Positions 18,027 through 26,153 of a DNA stretch of 64,000 nt are shown here, in pieces. How positions within the stretch are numbered: the first letter of the stretch is position 1; every line of letters starts with the position of its first letter. Source of the stretch: an uncultured delta proteobacterium (GTDB lineage Bacteria; Desulfobacterota; Desulfobulbia; Desulfobulbales; Desulfocapsaceae); NCBI GenBank assembly GCA_903875445.1, contig CAIQWD010000056.1, positions 50,003-114,002 on the forward strand, read 5' to 3'. Below the pieces are notes generated by a model. It worked only from the letters and a program-made list of their open reading frames with translations. It did no database searches and was not told the origin of the DNA. A program made the position numbers and the translations under genes.

Positions 18027-20654
18027 ATGAAGAAGATATTCAATTATTTAAAGTACATATTTTCATCAACTCCCCCAGAGGAGCCTCTCGACCCCGAGGA
18101 ACTCAAGGTAAGTTTCAAGCGCCGTTACGGCAATTTCCGCAGTCTTCTCACCGCCAATAACAACGCTCTGCAGGCCATGGCCGAGCTGGAGAAAATTTAC
18201 TACAGCGGCGATTCCTACCGGATGGCAACGATTCGTTCCAAGGTCACCACCATCCTCGTCAATGTCTATAAAATGGTCCGCAATCTCAGAGAGATGGCGG
18301 ATGGCAGATACCAAGACCTGGAGACGATCTTCGAGCAAATCGGTCACGATCTCGTGGCGATCTTAGAACAAAAACCGGCCCGCCATGAAGGGCCTTTCAT
18401 CCTGCCGCTCGCTGAAATCGGCAGAGGGCAGAGGAGCCAGACCGGCGAGAAGATGGCGAATCTCGGTGAGGTTGCCGCCATCCCCGGTCTTATGGTCCCG
18501 GCAGGCTTTGTCGTCACCGCCTCGGCTACCGGTCATTTTCTTACCACCACTCTGCTCGACGAAATCAATCGCCGCCTGCAGATTCTCGACCCTGACGACC
18601 TTGACCGCCTCTTCCAGACCTGTGAAGAAATAAAAAAAATAGTGAGAGAAAGCCCCCTGCCCCGCGATCTCGAAGAATTGCTGCATGTCCATTACGGTCG
18701 CCTTGAAAAACTGACCCATGCCGGAGTTAAGGTAGCCATGCGCTCAAGCGCCATCGGTGAGGATTCCGCCGGAGTCTCCTTTGCAGGGCTGTATCGCTCG
18801 GTTTTACACATCGACAAGGAGTCCCTTGCCACAGCCTATAAAGAGGTCATTGCCGGAAAATACGGCACCAAGGCCGTCGCCTACAGGCGCAAGCGGGGCT
18901 ACCGCCATGAGGATATCGAGATGTGCGTCGGTTGCATGACCATGATCGACGCCCTAGTCAGCGGAGTAACCTATTCCAGCGATCCTTCCGGCGATGAAAA
19001 CGAGACCATCCGCATCAACGCCGTGTCCGGCCTTGCCACCAGCGTGGTTGATGGCACCAGACCCACCGATCTCTATCTGGTCAGTCGAGTAAAGCCCCAT
19101 ACCCTGGTGTATAGCGAAATCCGCCAGGATCGCGACAATTCGGCAAATCCCCATGCCGCACCCTCTACCCTCACCTATGGCCAACTGAAAAAGCTGGCAG
19201 AGACGGCCATGACGCTCGAGCAGCATTTCGCTGCACCCCAGGATATCGAATGGTCTTTTGATCATCAGGGAAGGCTTTTTATCTTACAGAGCCGGTCGAT
19301 TCCTTTCCATCACCGACAAATCGCCGAGCAACCCAAGGAAATTACGGACGGTGGGGATGGTGGCGAAGAGCCCATTCTCTTCGGAGGGATTTGCGCTTCC
19401 AAAGGTATTGTCTGCGGCGAGGTAATGCGGATCGACTCGGTAACCCAATTACAAAGTTTCCCGCAAGGTGCGGTGTTGCTGGTTGAACATCCGCTGCCGG
19501 AATGGGCGCCCCTGCTTGGTCGAGCGGCGGCATTGATCGCCGGGCATGGCAGCGAGGCCGGGCATCTGGCCACCGTGGCCCGAGAATTTGCCATCCCCGC
19601 TCTCCTTAATCTGCCGGAGGCGCTGACGACCCTCGGTAACGGCCAGACCATCACCGTCAACGCCGCGGCCCGGGCAATTTACAGCGGTTGCCGGGAAGAT
19701 CTGCTGCGAGCCAGGGAGGTAAAAAAAGACATCATGGCCGGCAGCCCGGTACAGCGCCTCGTCACCGAGACCCTGCAGCATATCACGCCGCTCAATCTGA
19801 GCGACCCGGCCTCACACCAGTTTAAATCCAAGTGGTGCGAAACCCTCCACGACATCACCCGGTTTTGCCACGAGAAATCGGTGACCGAGATGTTCAATTT
19901 TGGAGAAAAACACCATTTCCACGAGGGTGCGGCCAAACGGCTGGTCGGCAAGGTGCCACTCGAATGGTGGGTGATCGATCTGGCCGACGGTTTTCAGGAA
20001 GGCGCCGACGTCAGTGGTTCGACGGTGCGGGTCGAGGAAATTGTCTCGGTGCCGATGCAGGCGATCTGGCGCGGCATTTCCGCCTTCCCCTGGGAAGGAC
20101 CACCGCGGGTGAGTATGCGGGGATTCGGGGCCATTATTTTTCAATCGGCCATGCGGCCGGACCTTGATCCGGCGGTAGCCTCGAACCTGACCACTAAAAA
20201 TTATTTTCTCATTTCAAAAAATTTCTGCAATCTCAGCGTCCGTCTGGGGTATCATTACGCGATGATCGAGGCGTATCTCAGCGACCTCCTCACCGAGAAT
20301 TATGTAACTTTTCGTTTCAAAGGAGGGGCAGCGGACATGCGACGCAAGGCGGTGCGGGCAAAACTTTTGGCCGAGATCCTGGAGTCCTTCGATTTCCGTA
20401 TCGAACTGAGGTCCGATGCGCTGCTGGCAAGGATCAAGAAGCGGCCAAGGGGTTTTCTTGAAGAGCGCCTGCAGATCCTTGGGTATCTGACCCTGCACGC
20501 TCGCCAGCTTGATATGGTCATGGACGATCCACACATGGTCGAAAGATATAAGCAAAAATTTCTGACGGACATTGCCGAAATGCTTGCCCGCCGTGATCCA
20601 TTAATCCAAGGAGAGGCTGGAAATGGCGAAGAACAACAAAGTGTTGCTGGTTGA
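18027..20654 (+). CDS. PEP synthase/PPDK-like protein without PEP barrel
   Basis: Cytoplasmic protein of 875 residues. Residues 1-130 are an unrecognised helical region. About 140-425 match the ATP-grasp-like nucleotide domain of PEP synthase/PPDK (VAMRSSAIGEDSAGVSFAGLYRSVL, and EWSFDHQGRLFILQSR at its end). About 452-560 match the swivelling phosphohistidine domain, with likely catalytic H513 in GHLATVAREFAIPAL. The last 300 residues do not resemble the PEP-binding TIM barrel (no GxxxCxxxP-type end) and contain a His/Trp-rich start (CHEKSVTEMFNFGEKHHFHEG). The protein could use ATP to phosphorylate H513 and pass phosphate to an unknown acceptor, somewhat as rifampin phosphotransferase does. 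The receiver gene overlaps its 3' end by 32 bases. Confidence 0.8.
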   Translation: MKKIFNYLKYIFSSTPPEEPLDPEELKVSFKRRYGNFRSLLTANNNALQAMAELEKIYYSGDSYRMATIRSKVTTILVNVYKMVRNLREMADGRYQDLETIFEQIGHDLVAILEQKPARHEGPFILPLAEIGRGQRSQTGEKMANLGEVAAIPGLMVPAGFVVTASATGHFLTTTLLDEINRRLQILDPDDLDRLFQTCEEIKKIVRESPLPRDLEELLHVHYGRLEKLTHAGVKVAMRSSAIGEDSAGVSFAGLYRSVLHIDKESLATAYKEVIAGKYGTKAVAYRRKRGYRHEDIEMCVGCMTMIDALVSGVTYSSDPSGDENETIRINAVSGLATSVVDGTRPTDLYLVSRVKPHTLVYSEIRQDRDNSANPHAAPSTLTYGQLKKLAETAMTLEQHFAAPQDIEWSFDHQGRLFILQSRSIPFHHRQIAEQPKEITDGGDGGEEPILFGGICASKGIVCGEVMRIDSVTQLQSFPQGAVLLVEHPLPEWAPLLGRAAALIAGHGSEAGHLATVAREFAIPALLNLPEALTTLGNGQTITVNAAARAIYSGCREDLLRAREVKKDIMAGSPVQRLVTETLQHITPLNLSDPASHQFKSKWCETLHDITRFCHEKSVTEMFNFGEKHHFHEGAAKRLVGKVPLEWWVIDLADGFQEGADVSGSTVRVEEIVSVPMQAIWRGISAFPWEGPPRVSMRGFGAIIFQSAMRPDLDPAVASNLTTKNYFLISKNFCNLSVRLGYHYAMIEAYLSDLLTENYVTFRFKGGAADMRRKAVRAKLLAEILESFDFRIELRSDALLARIKKRPRGFLEERLQILGYLTLHARQLDMVMDDPHMVERYKQKFLTDIAEMLARRDPLIQGEAGNGEEQQSVAG

Positions 20655-21015
20655 CGACGAGGCCGATTTCCGTGAAATCATGGGCTCTTTTCTCAAACGG
20701 CGGAAAATCGCCTACGAAACCGCGGGTGGATGCATGGAGGCATTAGACTGGCTGGGGCAAGACCACTTCAATGTGGTGGTTATGGACGTGGTCATGCCCG
20801 GCCTCGACGGACTCAAGTGTATGGCCGAAATGAAAAAGCTCCAACCCGAACTGGCGATCATTATCCTCACCGGCAATGCCTCGATCAACACCGGGGTCAT
20901 GAGCATGAAACAGGGGGCCTTCGACTTTTGCATGAAACCGGTCGATTTCGAAGAACTGCTGGAGAGGATCATCCTCGCAGGGGAGAAAAGTGGTTTAAGG
21001 GCAACACCACAGTGA
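20623..21015 (+). CDS. Single-domain response regulator
   Basis: Receiver of 130 residues with DD at 11-12, phospho-acceptor D55 (VVVMDVVMPG), a Thr in IILTGNAS and a Lys in FCMKPVDFEE. No output domain is present. Its ATG lies inside the 3' end of the PEP-synthase-like gene with GGAG upstream, so the two are translationally linked. It is similar in sequence to the receiver at 15485. Its gene end overlaps the 3' end of the opposite-strand stress protein gene by 21 bases. Confidence 0.93.
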   Translation: MAKNNKVLLVDDEADFREIMGSFLKRRKIAYETAGGCMEALDWLGQDHFNVVVMDVVMPGLDGLKCMAEMKKLQPELAIIILTGNASINTGVMSMKQGAFDFCMKPVDFEELLERIILAGEKSGLRATPQ

Positions 21016-21876
21016 GGCCTTATCCAATTTGACAATGAGCTTGGCTGTGGTTCCACCGGCAAGGACCGTTTGCTTTTCCCGCTCCTGCCTTTCCCCTCTC
21101 AGTCCCATGGCTACCGCAGCATAACGGCCCTTACCCAGTTCGCCAAGAATCGTTCCGGCCACCGACAAACCCCAGCTGGTTTTTCTGTTGATCCGTTCTC
21201 GACCGATGGAGTGAGCGTGAAGCAGCGCCTCGGCACGTTGAAATAAGTGGTCTGTTTTGCTGTCCATTCCGATGGCCGCATGGAACAGGGTGATTGTGTG
21301 CTGCTCCTGTCCGGCGAGAATATAGCCGACATGATCAACCGCCCGGAGTGAATTCTCCGAGTTATCGAGGCATACTAGGACGTTTTTCCTTCCCGGTTCG
21401 AGTTCAGGGCAAATCCACAACGGGGTTGTGCAACAACTGTCTTTGATAATCGCCTGGAGGGTTTCGTCGGCCGGACGTTCGAACATCCACTGCAAGGAGT
21501 AAGCCGCCCTCCTCCCGAGGACGATGGCATCATAGAGCCCCCGCGAACCTTCACCGAGAATATCCTTGACCTTGCCGTAACGCTCGGCAAAGGTCTTGGT
21601 CATCATATGCTCTATGGCCATTTTATGCTGACCGAGCATCTCCTTAGCCTTGAAGATCGCCCTCCTCGCCTGAACCGTGACCCGGCCCTCGATACCCTCG
21701 TCCGGGCCCTTCCACATCTGGTTCAAGGTTTTCGCCATTGCGCTGTCGTCGGTCCGGCAGATGTGGAACAGGGTGACCTGCTGCTCCCCGATGGTATTAA
21801 AAAATGAACAGAGGAAGCGGACCCCAAAGAGATGTTCGATATCATTACTTATAGTGACAAGAAAGTGCTTTTTCAT
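20995..21876 (-). CDS. Universal stress protein, two UspA-like domains
   Basis: Protein of 293 residues if started at MKKHFLVTIS (21876); the ORF track uses a TTG 14 codons earlier. The C-terminal half shows a UspA fold (NVLVCLDNSENSLRAVDHVGYILAGQEQHTITLFHA, ending with an ATP-loop-like sequence GLRGERQEREKQTVLAGGTTAKLIVKL). The N-terminal half is a more divergent repeat of the same fold (HFLVTISNDIEHLFGVRFL, DAIVLGRRAAYSLQWMF). Such tandem Usp proteins bind ATP or AMP and modulate stress responses. It follows the acyl-CoA synthetase/GNAT gene on the same strand. Mechanistic role here is unknown. Confidence 0.85.
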   Translation of the reverse strand: MKKHFLVTISNDIEHLFGVRFLCSFFNTIGEQQVTLFHICRTDDSAMAKTLNQMWKGPDEGIEGRVTVQARRAIFKAKEMLGQHKMAIEHMMTKTFAERYGKVKDILGEGSRGLYDAIVLGRRAAYSLQWMFERPADETLQAIIKDSCCTTPLWICPELEPGRKNVLVCLDNSENSLRAVDHVGYILAGQEQHTITLFHAAIGMDSKTDHLFQRAEALLHAHSIGRERINRKTSWGLSVAGTILGELGKGRYAAVAMGLRGERQEREKQTVLAGGTTAKLIVKLDKASLWCCP

Positions 21877-21948
21877 ACGTTCAAGTGTTGTTTGTAATTG
21901 GCAAGGAGAGGCTGCCAACCTGACAAAACCAGCGTCACGAGCCTTCTC

Positions 21949-24636
21949 TCAATCCTCCAGTTCTGCCTTGGCAAGATCAATATCGAGGTCATAGGCCCCC
22001 TCCTCGCTGTTGAACTTCATGGTAAATCCGGCTTTTTTCCCCAGTCGCTGCATCTGGGTATTCTCCCGCAGAACAGTGCCCCAGACCCTCTCCACTCCCT
22101 GCTTCTTGGCTGCCTTCAGGAGATTGACAAGCAAGGCGGCTCCCACTCCCTGCCCATGCCAGGGATCACCGACCATGATGGAAAACTCGGTATGCGACAG
22201 ATCCGGGTCGGCAATGACCCTCGCCACACCCAGCATTTTCTCTGTCGGCGAAGAAAGATCCAAGGCGACCAGAGCGAGATGCCGGTCGTAGTCAACCTGG
22301 GTGAGCATAGCCAACAACTCCGGGGTCAGTGATTTCATGTGGCGAAAGAAGCGATAATAGACACTGGTGGGCGACAGGGTTTTGAACAGCTCGGTAAAGA
22401 GTTCGGCGTCCTCAGGTTGGATGGGGCGAATAGCCAGCCGCAGCCCGCTCCTGGTGGTGGTGCATACTTCATATTGCACTGGATAGGGGCTGATCACCAG
22501 GTGCAAGGGGGACGGTTGCGGCGACGGTCGCAAGAGAATTCGGGCGTCCACCACTACCGGTATACCGTTTTTGACAATCACCGGATTCATGTCGAGTTCG
22601 GCAATTTCCGGAATATCGATCGCCAATTGCGAGAGCTGCAGCAGCATTGCCTCAAGAGCGGCCATATCGATCGGCGCACGGTTACGATAGCCGCTCAGAA
22701 GTTTGGCAACCCGGGTCTCCTCGACAAGCCGGCGAATCAGCAGTCCATTGAGCGGCGGCAGAGCGAGAGCCCGATCGCCGATGATCTCGCTATAAACACC
22801 GCCACTTCCAAACAACAGTACCGGCCCGAAAAGATCGTCCCGCTTGATCCCAAGCAACAGTTCGAAATCGGGCCGGGCAAGATACGGCTGCACGGTGACG
22901 CCCTCAATGCGGGCGTTTTCAGAAACGCGCTTTGCCCCGGCCATGATTCTGGCATAGGCTGCACGCACTTCCCCGGCATCACGCAGATCGAGGTGCACTC
23001 CGTCGGCCTCGGTCTTGTGGGTGATATCCGGTGAGAGGATCTTTAAAGCCACCGGCCAGCCGATCGCCTCTGCCACTGCCACCGCAGCCTCCGGCGAATC
23101 GGCCGTTCGCGTCGGATTGACATGGATGCCGTAGGCCAAAAGAAGCTCTTTGCTCCGCGATTCGCTTAAAAACCCGCCCTCGGCAAGATCGGTCGCCGCG
23201 ACAATCGCCTTTGCCGTCGCCCTATCAAAGAACAGCTGGCGTTGCGATCGCGCTGGAATCTCTTTCAGCATTTCGAGGTTGCGGGTATGCTGGACCAGGG
23301 TCGCAAACGCTTGCACCGCTCGTTCGGGAGTGGCGTAGGTGGCAATACCGGCATCGTTTAGGAACTGTACCGCGCCCGCCACATCCCGACCGCCCATCCA
23401 TACCGCAAAGATGGGGAAAGGCCGTCCTTTCAAATCCTGCACCAGCCGCTTGGCAACCGCCAGGGGATCGGTCAAGGCCTGGGGCAGAAAAATGACCATC
23501 AGGCCATGCAGCTCACCTTCTTTGGAGAGAATTTCCATTACCTGGCCATACCGATCGGCGCTGGCATCGCCCATGATATCCACCGGATTGCTGTGACTCC
23601 AGTGTTGCGGCAGGATCTCATTTAAGGCTTTCAGGGTAGCAGCGCCAAGGACGGCCGGTTCCAAACCATGACGGACCATGGCGTCGACCGCCATGACACC
23701 GGGTCCGCCACCATTGGTCATTACCGCCAGCCGGGGGCCGGCGGGTCGTGGTTGTTTGCCGGTCAATTCGGCACTATCGAACAACTCCTCAATGGTATCA
23801 ACCCGTATCACCCCAGCCCGCCTGAAAGCCGCGTCATAAATGGCATCCTCGCCTGCTAGGGCGCCGGTATGGGAGGAGGCCGCCTTGGCTCCGGCGGCAC
23901 TGCTGCCTGCCTTAAGGACAATGATCGGCTTGATCCGCGATACCGCACGGGCGGCGCTCATGAACCTTCTGATGTTGGAAAGCTGTTCAATGTAGAGAAG
24001 GATGCTTTTCGCCGCCGGCTCTCTGCCCAGGTAGTCGATCATATCACCGATATCAACGTCGAGCATCGAACCGATACTGACGAAATGACTGAACCCGATC
24101 CCCACCTGGAAGGACATATCAAGGATGGCCGTACAGATTCCGCCACTCTGCGAGACAAAGGCCAGATTGCCGAGATTGGGCATATCGGCGGTAAAACTGG
24201 CGTTCAGTTTCGCACAGGGTGCCATGATCCCCAGACAGTTTGGTCCGAGGATGCGGATTCCTCCCGCCAAGGCAGCCCTGCGTATCCGCTCTTCCACCTG
24301 CCGGCCGGCTTCCCCGGTCTCCTTGCCCCCGGAAGAGATGACGATAGCTGCCTTGACACTGGCGGCCGCACATTGGTCGATAATCTCGGGCACCTGGTGA
24401 ATCGGCACTGCCACGACCGCCAGATCTACCTTGGTGTCGACTTCGCCGATAGTAGGTGCGGTCGGTAATCCCATGATCTGCAGATACTTGGGATTGATCG
24501 GCAGCAATCGACCGGTAAAGCCGCCACGGATAAGATTGTGCATCAGGGCCGTACCGATTCGCCCCGGCTGCTCACTGGCACCGATTACCGCAATTGACTC
24601 CGGATGAAAGAACTTATCGAGATTCCGGATACCCAT
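21949..24636 (-). CDS. ADP-forming acyl-CoA synthetase-like / GNAT acetyltransferase fusion
   Basis: About 895 residues. Domain order is CoA-binding Rossmann (SIAVIGASEQPGRIG), succinyl-CoA ligase-like alpha domain, ATP-grasp beta domain (around GWPVALKILSPDITHKTEADGV) and a C-terminal GNAT domain (about 740-895; HLALVALDLSSPTEKMLGVARVIADPD, GDPWHGQGVGAALLVNL). This is the layout of the protein lysine acetyltransferase Pat/PatZ, which acetylates and silences acyl-CoA synthetases. The phospho-acceptor His of ADP-forming synthetases appears intact (H256 in SSHTGALAG), so synthetase activity is possible. I chose ATG 24636 with GAGAG upstream; the ORF-track GTG at 24648 overlaps the argJ stop. 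It appears to be in an operon with argJ. Confidence 0.88.
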   Translation of the reverse strand: MGIRNLDKFFHPESIAVIGASEQPGRIGTALMHNLIRGGFTGRLLPINPKYLQIMGLPTAPTIGEVDTKVDLAVVAVPIHQVPEIIDQCAAASVKAAIVISSGGKETGEAGRQVEERIRRAALAGGIRILGPNCLGIMAPCAKLNASFTADMPNLGNLAFVSQSGGICTAILDMSFQVGIGFSHFVSIGSMLDVDIGDMIDYLGREPAAKSILLYIEQLSNIRRFMSAARAVSRIKPIIVLKAGSSAAGAKAASSHTGALAGEDAIYDAAFRRAGVIRVDTIEELFDSAELTGKQPRPAGPRLAVMTNGGGPGVMAVDAMVRHGLEPAVLGAATLKALNEILPQHWSHSNPVDIMGDASADRYGQVMEILSKEGELHGLMVIFLPQALTDPLAVAKRLVQDLKGRPFPIFAVWMGGRDVAGAVQFLNDAGIATYATPERAVQAFATLVQHTRNLEMLKEIPARSQRQLFFDRATAKAIVAATDLAEGGFLSESRSKELLLAYGIHVNPTRTADSPEAAVAVAEAIGWPVALKILSPDITHKTEADGVHLDLRDAGEVRAAYARIMAGAKRVSENARIEGVTVQPYLARPDFELLLGIKRDDLFGPVLLFGSGGVYSEIIGDRALALPPLNGLLIRRLVEETRVAKLLSGYRNRAPIDMAALEAMLLQLSQLAIDIPEIAELDMNPVIVKNGIPVVVDARILLRPSPQPSPLHLVISPYPVQYEVCTTTRSGLRLAIRPIQPEDAELFTELFKTLSPTSVYYRFFRHMKSLTPELLAMLTQVDYDRHLALVALDLSSPTEKMLGVARVIADPDLSHTEFSIMVGDPWHGQGVGAALLVNLLKAAKKQGVERVWGTVLRENTQMQRLGKKAGFTMKFNSEEGAYDLDIDLAKAELED

Positions 24637-24647
24637 ACCATCTCTCA

Positions 24648-25832
24648 CTACGATCGATAATCGGCATTGATTTTCACGTAATCAAGCGAAAAATCACAGG
24701 TCAAAACCTCCGCACAGGCCTTGCCGTCATATAAATCGATAGTGACGGTAATCTCTTTTTCCTTGAGTACCTTGCTGGCCGCGGCCTCAGCATCCTTTCC
24801 GACCGCGAGGCCGTTTTTAACAATCAGCACATCGCCGAAAGCGATATCGACATGGTCGGGTGAGAATTTCACTCCCGATCGTCCCATGGCCGCGAGAATC
24901 CTGCCCCAGTTGGCGTCTTCGCCAAAAAAAGCGGTTTTAACGAGACTCGAGGTGGCCACGGTTCTGGCGATCTGTTCGGCCTGATCCTCCTCCTTGGCAC
25001 CACACACTCTGATGGTGATGGTCTTGGTTGCCCCCTCGCCATCAGCGACAATCTGCAGAGCGAGGTCTTTCAAGACGAGTTCCAGGGCATTTTGAAAAGT
25101 TTGCCGATCAGCCTCCGAATCACCATCGATCCAAGGATTTTCCGCGGCGCCGTTGGCCATGACCAGAACCATATCGTTAGTACTGGTATCGCCGTCGACG
25201 GTGATGCGGTTAAAGGTGCGCTCGACCCCTTTGACCAGTGATTTATGGAGTTCCGGATAGTTAATGCGCGCATCGGTGACGACAAAGGCCAGCATGGTCG
25301 CCATATTGGGCATGATCATCCCCGCCCCTTTGGCCATTCCCATGATTTTAATTTCCTTCTTGCCGATGGTGACTGTAGTTGAGGCGATTTTCCGAACCGT
25401 GTCGGTGGTCATGATGGCTTTGGCTACCAGTTCGAAATTGTCTGCATTAAGACTCTCGGCGAGCCCGGGAATGCCTTTTTCAAAGGCCGCCAGGTTAAGC
25501 TGTTCGCCGATCACTCCGGTCGAGGCCAGTTGAATCATGGCTTCGGGAATGTTCAGTTTGGCCGCCAGCATCGCACTGGTCAGGCGAGCCGCCTCCATAC
25601 CTTTTTCCCCAGTGCAGGCGTTGGCACAACCGCTGTTGACCAGGATGGCCTGGGCTCGGCCGGCCTTAAGCCGCTCTTTGTCGAGGACAACCGGTGCAGC
25701 CTTGACCTGATTGGTGGTGAACACCCCTGCGGTAACGCAGGGGGTATCGCTTACTATAAGTCCGAGATCCAGCCTATTGGCATAGCGAATGCCGGATTCA
25801 ATGGCGGAAAAAGAAAACCCCTTGATATTCAT
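24648..25832 (-). CDS. argJ: Bifunctional ornithine acetyltransferase/N-acetylglutamate synthase
   Basis: ArgJ of 394 residues, standard length. It recycles the acetyl group from N-acetylornithine to glutamate in arginine biosynthesis and may also make acetylglutamate from acetyl-CoA. The self-cleavage site and nucleophilic Thr lie in KGAGMIMPNMATMLAF (cleavage between Ala and Thr). The conserved VDGDTSTND and the C-terminal SLDYVKINADYRS are present. The next gene begins at or just after its stop, so the two are probably co-transcribed. Confidence 0.96.
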   Translation of the reverse strand: MNIKGFSFSAIESGIRYANRLDLGLIVSDTPCVTAGVFTTNQVKAAPVVLDKERLKAGRAQAILVNSGCANACTGEKGMEAARLTSAMLAAKLNIPEAMIQLASTGVIGEQLNLAAFEKGIPGLAESLNADNFELVAKAIMTTDTVRKIASTTVTIGKKEIKIMGMAKGAGMIMPNMATMLAFVVTDARINYPELHKSLVKGVERTFNRITVDGDTSTNDMVLVMANGAAENPWIDGDSEADRQTFQNALELVLKDLALQIVADGEGATKTITIRVCGAKEEDQAEQIARTVATSSLVKTAFFGEDANWGRILAAMGRSGVKFSPDHVDIAFGDVLIVKNGLAVGKDAEAAASKVLKEKEITVTIDLYDGKACAEVLTCDFSLDYVKINADYRS

Positions 25833-26047
25833 ACGAAATGATCCTTTGATGACAAAAAATATACGGCCAGGGCGGCAGCTTCCGGAAACCGATCCGAACG
25901 GCGAGAAAAAACCGTAAGAAAACCGTTGCCGAACCGAAACAATAAAATAAATCTACCACTTATCCGACTGATTATGCTACTTTAAAATGGAGAGATCAAG
26001 CTGAGAGATTCTCTCTTTGGCAAACGCTGCAATTTCTATGAGCTCTT

Positions 26048-26104
26048 TGTAGGGTGCACTTTGTGCACCATCCTTTTTCCATGGTGCACAAAGTGCATCC
26101 TACA
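26048..26104. repeat. Long nested palindrome (24-bp arms)
   Basis: Left arm TGTAGGGTGCACTTTGTGCACCAT and right arm ATGGTGCACAAAGTGCATCC-TACA pair with one mismatch around a nine-base CCTTTTTCC loop. Each arm is itself a small inverted repeat (GGTGCAC-TTT-GTGCACC), so a cruciform is possible. It lies in the 321-base region 25833-26153 between argJ and the cardiolipin synthase gene, which shows no gene. The form resembles dispersed REP/MITE-type elements, but only one copy was noticed in this window. Transcripts from both sides could use it as a barrier, although the T run is internal. Confidence 0.85.
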
Positions 26105-26153
26105 GAACAAATACATTTTCATGAATGCAACTTAGAATAAGCAGGATTTTCAC

